This document shows, in pieces, positions 5,410 through 10,693 of a DNA stretch of 10,693 nucleotides. The notes beneath the pieces were generated by a model that was not told where the DNA came from, searched no databases, and was given only the letters and a program-made list of their open reading frames with translations. Both the position numbers and the translations under genes were made by a program. The stretch is from contig CAMAHO010000061.1 in assembly GCA_945834545.1 (NCBI GenBank), positions 1 through 10,693 on the forward strand, read 5' to 3'. The DNA comes from an uncultured Lachnospiraceae bacterium. GTDB lineage: Bacteria; Bacillota; Clostridia; Lachnospirales; Lachnospiraceae. Positions within the stretch are counted from its first letter, which is position 1; every line of letters begins with the position of its first letter.

Positions 5410-7326
5410 GTGAGGGAGAGAATGAAGAAAAAGGAAAACAAAACAGTACGATTAGGGGAGAAGGACGAGAACGGTCAGTACAAGGTGCCTCACACCTGTT
5501 ATGGTCTGGGCCGCAATATCCACTTCCTGTTTCAGAAGATATGGAAATACAGAAAACACTTGATTCTGATGTTTGTACTTGGGGCAGTGACCCAGTCTGT
5601 CATGACCTATCTGTGGAGCTACATAGGGAAGTTCATGATTGATATCATCCAAGCACAGCTTTCTGTGCAATCCAAGGATATTGCTCCGGTTATTCAGCTG
5701 TTGTCGGTGATTTCCGTAGTAGAGCTGATTGCCCTGGTGGGGAGCACCCTGGTATCCAATCGGGTTTACTTCAATATGTCCTACGTGCGCTTTCAAATGA
5801 TTACAGAGAAAAACGATAAGCTTCTGTCCATGAATTACCAGATGCTAGAGAAACCTTATATCCTGGACCTGCATCAAAGGGCCTCCAACGCTCTGGGAGG
5901 AAACTGGCAAGGCTTTGAGGGAATGATGAACCGCCTGTATATCGTGGGTGCCCAGGTGGTCACTTTGATTGTGACCGCTACCACCATTTTGGTCCTGGAC
6001 CCAAGACTGATCTTGGTTTTGACGTTGGCCATGGCAATTAATTATGGCTCTGCACGATGGTCTCTTCGGGATGATAAAAAGCATTTCTGGGATGCCACCT
6101 CCACCACCCGTCGTAAGATGAGCTATATGGAGAGGTGTACACAAGATTTTGACTATGCAAAGGATATCCGCTTATTTAACCTAAAGCCCTGGCTATTGCA
6201 GAAACAGAAGGGGATTCTAACGGACTATCAGAAGAGTTACCACAGGAGCAGAAATCTCTGGTTGAGACATTCCTTTATTTATTGTTCAACAACTCTTTTT
6301 TCCTCTGTGTTTATGTACTATATCTTGGTTACCCAGGTGTTGCAGGAGGCAGTCACGATTGGTAATTTTACCCTGTATCTGGGCTTGTGTAGCGCCTTTT
6401 CCCAGGCTCTTTCTAACCTTTATGATAATTTTGTACAGCTTCAGTTTTCATCTACCATGGTGGATGACCTAAGAACCTTTATGGATTTACAGGAGGAGAG
6501 GGAAGAGGAGCTGTTAGACATATCTGTCTTAGGGAAAGAATACACTTTTGAATTCAAGGATGTATGCTTTCGCTATGAGGGAGCCAAGGAGGATACCATT
6601 AAGCATCTGAATCTGACCTTCCCTGCAAGGCAGCGCCTGGCTGTGGTGGGCTTAAACGGAGCAGGCAAGACTACCTTTATCAAGCTGTTATTACGGTTGT
6701 ATGATGTGACAAGTGGCGAGATTTTGGTGAATGGCTACAACATCAATCGGTTTTCCAGAAAGGACTATTATGGACTTTTCGCCCCTGTATTCCAAAATGT
6801 GGAGCTCTTTGCCTTTCCTCTAGCAGAAAATGTCTCTATGAAGGAGCCGGAGCGAACAGACCGGGAAAGGGCACTTTCCTGCCTGGTACAAGCCGGTATG
6901 GAAGAAAAGCTGGCCTCTCTGGAAAAGGGAATTGACACGGAGATTTTAAAGGTCCTATATGAAGACGGTGTGGATTTGTCGGGAGGAGAAAAGCAGAAGT
7001 TGGCCCTGGCCAGAGCTCTGTATAAGGATGCGCCTATCATTGTATTAGACGAACCCACTGCTGCGCTGGATGCCCTTGCGGAATATGAATTGTACCAGAA
7101 TTTCGACAAGATGATGGAAGGAAAATCGGCAGTTTACATCTCCCACAGACTGTCCTCTACCCGTTTTTGCGACAAGATTGCTATGTTTATGGATGGCCGG
7201 ATTGTGGAATACGGTACCCATGAGGAGCTCTTAGCACAAAAAGGGGAATACGCCAGCATGTTTGAGGTTCAGGCCCAGTATTACGAAAACAACGGGAAGG
7301 AGGGCACTGTCCATGAAGAAGCATAA
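5410..7326 (+). CDS. ABC exporter half-transporter, first subunit (permease-ATPase fusion)
   Basis: The 638-residue protein has an N-terminal membrane domain with about six helices (near 50-72, 95-117, 176-196, 198-214, 286-308 and 317-336) fused to an ATPase domain (about 378-625). The ATPase shows Walker A GLNGAGKTT (414-422, Lys420), Q-loop Gln462 in PVFQ, signature LSGGE (523-527), Walker B IIVLDE (543-548, catalytic Glu548) and the switch His579 in YISHR. This is the type IV exporter layout. It should pair with the next gene product to pump a substrate outward; no substrate can be inferred. GTG at 5410 follows AAGGG (5397-5401) at the edge of the repeat. ATG at 5422 after GAGGGAG is an equally reasonable start. 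No promoter is evident in the 69-nt gap, so read-through from the xylanase gene is possible. Confidence 0.92.
   Translation: MRERMKKKENKTVRLGEKDENGQYKVPHTCYGLGRNIHFLFQKIWKYRKHLILMFVLGAVTQSVMTYLWSYIGKFMIDIIQAQLSVQSKDIAPVIQLLSVISVVELIALVGSTLVSNRVYFNMSYVRFQMITEKNDKLLSMNYQMLEKPYILDLHQRASNALGGNWQGFEGMMNRLYIVGAQVVTLIVTATTILVLDPRLILVLTLAMAINYGSARWSLRDDKKHFWDATSTTRRKMSYMERCTQDFDYAKDIRLFNLKPWLLQKQKGILTDYQKSYHRSRNLWLRHSFIYCSTTLFSSVFMYYILVTQVLQEAVTIGNFTLYLGLCSAFSQALSNLYDNFVQLQFSSTMVDDLRTFMDLQEEREEELLDISVLGKEYTFEFKDVCFRYEGAKEDTIKHLNLTFPARQRLAVVGLNGAGKTTFIKLLLRLYDVTSGEILVNGYNINRFSRKDYYGLFAPVFQNVELFAFPLAENVSMKEPERTDRERALSCLVQAGMEEKLASLEKGIDTEILKVLYEDGVDLSGGEKQKLALARALYKDAPIIVLDEPTAALDALAEYELYQNFDKMMEGKSAVYISHRLSSTRFCDKIAMFMDGRIVEYGTHEELLAQKGEYASMFEVQAQYYENNGKEGTVHEEA
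7297..7315 (+). promoter_or_regulatory. Ribosome binding site that sets the start of the second exporter gene
   Basis: AAGGAGGG (7297-7304) is followed by 8 nt and ATG (7313-7315). It argues for 7313 over the earlier in-frame ATG at 7262, which lies deep inside the upstream gene with no such site. Motif, spacing and 14-nt overlap are the same as at the sigma/anti-sigma junction. Confidence 0.8.
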
Positions 7327-9112
7327 CGACAATGTGTTAAGAAAAGTGTATGGATATTTCCTTCCGGAAGCCTGGAAAACCAGCAAGGGATATTTCATGG
7401 TTCGCATAGCGAAAATGCTGGTGGTGGCAGGAACGCCCTTTATTAATATCTATTTTATTCCTGCGATTGTGGCGGAGCTTATGGGTGAGGGGAGAATCCG
7501 GAGATTGATTTTCCTGGTGGCCACTATGGTTTTGTTGGAGTTTGCTTCCGGCATTGCCAATGGGGTTTTGAACAATGTGATAGAGCGCTACGGGCAGTAT
7601 TTTGAAAATCATTTTAAAATGATTTTGAGCAAACGAATTATGGAACTGGATTTTCAGCTGACAGAGGACAAGAAGGCCTTGGATCAGCTGGAGCTTGCCA
7701 AAAACGGTATGAGCTGGTATTCCGGAGGCTTGAACGGCTTGCTGGATCCCTTTTTCAGCCTGCTTTCCAATGTGTTGACCTTGGCGGGAGTAGTGACCTT
7801 GATTCTGACCAATACCCCTATGATTTTGGTTATTGCCGGAGCCATTGTAGCCGTCAGTACACTGATTAGCAGTAGACTCAATAAGATTGAGCAGGAGGGC
7901 TATAAGCAGCTGGGAAAGATTAACCGTGTTTTTGGATATCTGGGTTGGAGTCTGGTGGATTTTCGGTACGGTAAGGATATCAGACTCTATGATTCCAAGG
8001 ATATGATGGTGGAAAAGTGGAAGTTCTTTACGGAGGCCTTCAATCGAGAGAACAGGGATATCGCCAACAAGCAGCTGCCTTTCCTGCTGTTACAAAACGG
8101 AACCCAGGTCATTCATGATGTGGCAGCCTATCTTTATCTGGGACTGCTGGCGATCTTTGGCAAGATAAGCATTGCTACATATATCCAGATGGGGAATTCT
8201 ACAGGTACCTTTACGAACTCCCTAAAAAACATTGTCATCCTGTTACAGGACATGATAAAAAAATCCAACTATGCAAATGAGTATGTTACCTTCATGGACT
8301 ACCCCGCCGCTATGCCAAAGGGTACCAAGCCTGTAAAGGAGGGGAAGCATGTATTTGAGTTTCACAAGGTATCCTTTACTTATCCGGGCTCTGAGGTGGA
8401 GGTATTAAAGGATGTGAACCTGGTGATTCATGAGGGTGAGCATTTATCTGTGGTAGGCTTAAACGGTGCCGGCAAGACGACCATGGTGAAGCTTTTATGC
8501 CGGTTGTATGACCCCACCAAAGGCGAAATCCTTATGGATGGCACGAATATTAAAGAGTACGATTATGAGGAGTATATGAAGGTATTTGCTCCGGTATTTC
8601 AGGATTTCAAGCTGTTTGCCTTTACCATTTTGGAGAATCTGATGCTAAAGGAAGCACAGGACATTGGCGCAGAGGACGCGGTTGCTAGGAAAACCCTGGA
8701 AAAGGTTGGTATGCGAGAAAAGGTAGATTCCTTCAAAAACGGAATCCACACGGTGTTGTTCAAGCAGTTTGAGGAGGATGGGATTGAGCCTTCCGGTGGG
8801 GAGCAGCAAAAGCTGGCAATTGCCAGAGCCTTGATTAAGGATGCTCCGGTAGTCATCCTGGATGAACCTACAGCGGCTCTTGACCCTATCGCTGAGTATG
8901 AGATTTATAAGCACTTTGAGGAATTAGTAAAGGGGAAAACCGCAATCTATATTTCTCACAGATTGTCCAGCTGTCAGTTCTGCGACAAGATTGCAGTCTT
9001 CTCAGAAGGAAATGTCAAGGAATATGGCACCCACGCCGAGCTTGTACATAAGCCGGATGGCATCTATGCAGAAATGTTTGCCGCCCAGGCACAGTATTAT
9101 GTAGAAGGGTAG
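7313..9112 (+). CDS. ABC exporter half-transporter, second subunit (permease-ATPase fusion)
   Basis: From ATG 7313 the product is 599 residues, with a membrane domain (about 25-320, helices near 30-55, 65-88, 145-165, 168-186, 255-282 and 285-312) and an ATPase domain (about 347-590). ATPase motifs are Walker A GLNGAGKTT (382-390, Lys388), Q-loop Gln430 in PVFQ, signature PSGGE (493-497), Walker B VVILDE (513-518, Glu518) and His549 in YISHR. The signature begins with Pro instead of Leu, while the partner has LSGGE. Both subunits keep the catalytic Glu, so there is no clearly dead ATP site of the usual heterodimer kind. The two subunits share close wording in their ATPase domains (GLNGAGKTT, FAPVFQ, EPTAALD, YISHRLSS), which suggests an old duplication. 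Overlap with the first subunit is 14 nt, so coupled translation and a heterodimer are likely. The substrate is unknown. Confidence 0.92.
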   Translation: MKKHNDNVLRKVYGYFLPEAWKTSKGYFMVRIAKMLVVAGTPFINIYFIPAIVAELMGEGRIRRLIFLVATMVLLEFASGIANGVLNNVIERYGQYFENHFKMILSKRIMELDFQLTEDKKALDQLELAKNGMSWYSGGLNGLLDPFFSLLSNVLTLAGVVTLILTNTPMILVIAGAIVAVSTLISSRLNKIEQEGYKQLGKINRVFGYLGWSLVDFRYGKDIRLYDSKDMMVEKWKFFTEAFNRENRDIANKQLPFLLLQNGTQVIHDVAAYLYLGLLAIFGKISIATYIQMGNSTGTFTNSLKNIVILLQDMIKKSNYANEYVTFMDYPAAMPKGTKPVKEGKHVFEFHKVSFTYPGSEVEVLKDVNLVIHEGEHLSVVGLNGAGKTTMVKLLCRLYDPTKGEILMDGTNIKEYDYEEYMKVFAPVFQDFKLFAFTILENLMLKEAQDIGAEDAVARKTLEKVGMREKVDSFKNGIHTVLFKQFEEDGIEPSGGEQQKLAIARALIKDAPVVILDEPTAALDPIAEYEIYKHFEELVKGKTAIYISHRLSSCQFCDKIAVFSEGNVKEYGTHAELVHKPDGIYAEMFAAQAQYYVEG

Positions 9113-9120
9113 AGAGACAG

Positions 9121-9224
9121 GGGGGACAACGGGGACAGGTCCATTTGCCCCCTTGGAAAATTGTCTTCACAGAATAAAGATTCTTTGTCCAAGGGGTCAA
9201 ATGGACCTGTCCCCGCTGTCCCCC
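9121..9224. repeat. Long inverted repeat between converging genes
   Basis: The arms 9121-9157 and 9188-9224 are 37 nt each and reverse-complementary except at two positions, around a 30-nt AT-rich loop. The outer part carries GGGGACA..GGGGACAGGTCC, a variant of the GGGGAC theme seen at 3-140, 1896-1924 and 5353-5398. It starts 8 nt after the second exporter gene's stop and covers the 3' end of the Crp/Fnr gene on the other strand. It could form a strong RNA hairpin in both transcripts, but neither side has a T-run, so intrinsic termination is not evident. Confidence 0.9.
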
Positions 9225-9892
9225 AACAACCGAAATCTGTTCTTCTTTGTCTCCAGAATTCCTTCTTTTACAAGCTTTCCCAATTCCGCTGACATAGCAC
9301 TGCGCTCTACTCCTAGAAAATCCGCCAGACCCTGACGGTTAAAGGGAATAACAAACTGGTTAGAATGATTTTTCTGTGCCTGGTCAGACAGGTAAGCGAG
9401 AAGCTTTTCCCGGGTGGTGCGTTTGGAAGCATAGCTCAGCTTTTGATTCAAATAGAGGTTCTTTCGTGCCACAATGCCCAAGAGGTTGGTAATGAGACGA
9501 TGATAAAAATCACACTTGCCATCACATCTATGAGGTATCAGAGGACTTTGGAGAAAGAGGATGTGACAGTCCGAGGCAGCCCAGATATCCATGGGGAGGG
9601 TGGGAATTCCACTGCATACGAAGGCCTCTCCAAACAGGCTTCCCGTTGTGAGAGAAGCGATGATTGTGCGATTTCCGTAATAATCATTCTGACAAAGATA
9701 TACCTCCCCAGACAAAACAATGGCTATAAAATCGGCCGCCTCCCCTGAATTTTTCACAAAGGATTCCTTCGCATATCCTTTGGTATAGCTTTCCAGCGTT
9801 TGCAACACAAGGGGAAGCTGACTTTCGGAAATCCCTTCAAAGAGGGGATTTGTCAGAAGCATGGGAAAATATTCCTGCAAATCAGAGTACAT
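9197..9892 (-). CDS. Crp/Fnr-family transcriptional regulator (HcpR-like by context)
   Basis: The 231-residue protein has an N-terminal cyclic-nucleotide-binding-type sensor barrel (about 15-115, GSLFGEAFVCSG at 84-95), a dimerisation helix (about 128-155) and a C-terminal winged helix (about 157-223). The DNA-reading part is FNRQGLADFLGVERSAMS (184-201). The Arg-Ser/Thr pair of the cAMP pocket is absent after FGEA, so cAMP is unlikely. There is no N-terminal Fnr Cys cluster, but Cys93, Cys109, Cys123 and Cys127 (CDGKC) are present. The last eight residues, GDSGDRSI, and the stop are encoded by the inverted repeat at 9188-9224. The start ATG (9892-9890) follows AAAAGGAGG on the minus strand. 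It diverges from a ferredoxin-like gene, with a 16-bp palindrome between them. By analogy with clostridial hcp loci it may sense redox or nitrosative stress. Confidence 0.9.
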   Translation of the reverse strand: MYSDLQEYFPMLLTNPLFEGISESQLPLVLQTLESYTKGYAKESFVKNSGEAADFIAIVLSGEVYLCQNDYYGNRTIIASLTTGSLFGEAFVCSGIPTLPMDIWAASDCHILFLQSPLIPHRCDGKCDFYHRLITNLLGIVARKNLYLNQKLSYASKRTTREKLLAYLSDQAQKNHSNQFVIPFNRQGLADFLGVERSAMSAELGKLVKEGILETKKNRFRLLGDSGDRSI

Positions 9893-9904
9893 GAATCCTC
9901 CTTT

Positions 9905-9920
9905 TGTTGGAAATCCAACA
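9905..9920. promoter_or_regulatory. Probable Crp/Fnr operator, perfect 16-bp palindrome
   Basis: TGTTGGAAATCCAACA is a perfect two-fold palindrome (7+7 with AA in the middle), the same length as Crp-type sites. It lies between the divergent regulator and ferredoxin genes. Its centre (9912.5) is 41.5 bp upstream of the start predicted from the TATGAT box at 9942-9947. On the other strand it lies between the regulator's predicted promoter and its ribosome binding site. Confidence 0.75.
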
Positions 9921-9934
9921 TTTTATTTTCTTAT

Positions 9935-9963
9935 ATCCTAGTATGATTTGGACAGAAAGTAAA
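9935..9963 (-). promoter_or_regulatory. Candidate promoter of the Crp/Fnr gene
   Basis: On the minus strand TTTACT (9963-9958) and TAGGAT (9940-9935) are 17 nt apart, each matching consensus at four positions. Transcription would start near 9928, placing the palindrome at about +9 to +24, where a bound regulator would repress its own gene. Confidence 0.35.
9942..9947 (+). promoter_or_regulatory. -10 box of the ferredoxin-like gene, without a good -35
   Basis: TATGAT (9942-9947) is a good -10 box. The sequence 17 nt upstream (CATTTT, 9919-9924) is a poor -35, as expected for an activator-dependent promoter. The start would be near 9954, with AGAAGGAGG (9963-9971) in the leader. Confidence 0.5.
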
Positions 9964-9980
9964 GAAGGAGGATACTGGGA

Positions 9981-10691
9981 ATGATACGTAAGATTATTCA
10001 TATTGATGAAGAGAAGTGCAATGGCTGCGGACTATGCGCAACAGCTTGTCATGAGGGTGCTATTGATATGGTGGATGGGAAGGCAAAATTAGTTCGGGAA
10101 AATTTTTGCGATGGTTTTGGAGATTGTCTTCCTGCTTGTCCTACCGGAGCAATCACTTTTGAGGAGAGAGAGGCCCCTGCGTATGATGAAGCGGCCGTTT
10201 TGCGGGCAAAGGAATGGAAGGAGAGAGTAAAACAGGAAAGCTCTATGATGGGAGGCTGTCCCGGCTCCAGGATTCGTCAACTCAGTCGAAAGACTACACC
10301 AGAGGTGGAGGAGCAGCCTGCAAAAATTTGTTCACAGCTATATAACTGGCCTGTCCAAATTAAATTAGCGCCTTTGCAAGCACCTTACTTTGAGGGGGCA
10401 AAGCTGTTAATCGCAGCGGATTGTGCTGCCTATGCATATGCAAGCTTTCATCAGGAGTTTATGAGCGATAAAGTGACACTCATCGGCTGTCCGAAACTGG
10501 ATGGGGTGGATTACAGTGAAAAGTTGACAGAGATACTAAAGCACAACGAGATTAGGTCTGTCACCATTGTGCGGATGGAGGTTCCCTGCTGCGGTGGATT
10601 GGAGATGGCCACAAAGAAGGCATTGCAGGACAGTGGGAAATTTCTTCCCTGGCAGGTAGTTACGATTTCAATAGACGGTTCTGTCATTTGA
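9981..10691 (+). CDS. Ferredoxin-like Fe-S protein with a Cys-rich C-terminal domain
   Basis: The 236-residue cytosolic protein begins with a bacterial ferredoxin fold. The first motif is complete (Cys13, Cys16, Cys19, Cys23). In the second, CDGFGDCLPACP (43-54), Phe46 stands where the second Cys normally is, so only Cys43, Cys49 and Cys53 remain. The second cluster may be 3Fe-4S, have another ligand, or be absent. The C-terminal part (about 90-236) carries Cys93, Cys117, Cys148, Cys170 (IGCPKLD) and Cys203-Cys204 (VPCCGGL), a pattern suggesting a further redox or metal site. ATG follows AGAAGGAGG (9963-9971) with 9-nt spacing. The gene diverges from the Crp/Fnr regulator. From similar clostridial loci I infer that it donates electrons to a hybrid cluster protein (hcp) encoded just downstream, which this window does not show. 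Confidence 0.85.
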   Translation: MIRKIIHIDEEKCNGCGLCATACHEGAIDMVDGKAKLVRENFCDGFGDCLPACPTGAITFEEREAPAYDEAAVLRAKEWKERVKQESSMMGGCPGSRIRQLSRKTTPEVEEQPAKICSQLYNWPVQIKLAPLQAPYFEGAKLLIAADCAAYAYASFHQEFMSDKVTLIGCPKLDGVDYSEKLTEILKHNEIRSVTIVRMEVPCCGGLEMATKKALQDSGKFLPWQVVTISIDGSVI

Positions 10692-10693
10692 GG

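Noticed and set aside
7262..7312. Upstream ATG at 7262 as start of the second exporter subunit
   Set aside because: It would add 17 residues from inside the first subunit's coding sequence without a ribosome binding site; AAGGAGGG clearly points to 7313.
9121..9224. Bidirectional intrinsic terminator for the converging genes
   Set aside because: The stem is long enough but neither strand has a T-run after it, and the sequence matches the repeat family.

Overview
The window looks like a chromosomal segment of an anaerobic Firmicute, most likely a Lachnospiraceae-type Clostridium relative. This rests on moderate G+C, strong AAGGAGG ribosome binding sites, an ECF sigma/membrane protein pair, a secreted GH10 xylanase lipoprotein, a Crp/Fnr regulator paired with an Fe-S protein, and short GGGGAC...GTCCCC palindromes scattered between genes. 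Genus cannot be fixed from the sequence alone.

Layout. Positions 3-140 hold a near-perfect long inverted repeat. It is followed by a good promoter and a small stand-alone Hanks-type protein kinase (232-975), whose stop codon overlaps the start of a possible 28-codon ORF. A second promoter leads to a PHP-domain metal hydrolase (1141-1890), a degenerate palindrome, a Dabb-domain protein (1956-2258) and an intrinsic terminator. Next come an ECF sigma factor (2401-2958) and a translationally coupled single-pass membrane protein, probably its anti-sigma factor (2945-3787). An open, protein-like stretch (3788-3919) continues in the same frame after that stop and runs into a second terminator.

The central part carries a GH10 xylanase lipoprotein (4045-5340) with intact catalytic glutamates but several changed subsite residues. 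A palindromic repeat follows, then two half-size ABC exporter subunits (5410-7326 and 7313-9112) that overlap by 14 nt and should form a heterodimer. The xylanase would act at the cell surface. The exporter's substrate cannot be told.

At the right end a 104-nt inverted repeat sits between the converging exporter and Crp/Fnr genes and supplies the last eight codons and stop of the Crp/Fnr gene (9197-9892, minus). The divergent intergenic region holds a perfect 16-bp palindrome centred exactly 41.5 bp upstream of the predicted start of a ferredoxin-like gene (9981-10691). That is the classic class II activator position. The arrangement suggests a redox or nitrosative-stress switch of the HcpR type, with hcp a likely next gene outside the window.

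The most unusual signals are the family of related palindromic elements, one of which has become coding sequence; the geometry of the Crp/Fnr operator; and the open frame after the anti-sigma stop. I saw no CRISPR array, tRNA, rRNA, integrase or transposase gene.
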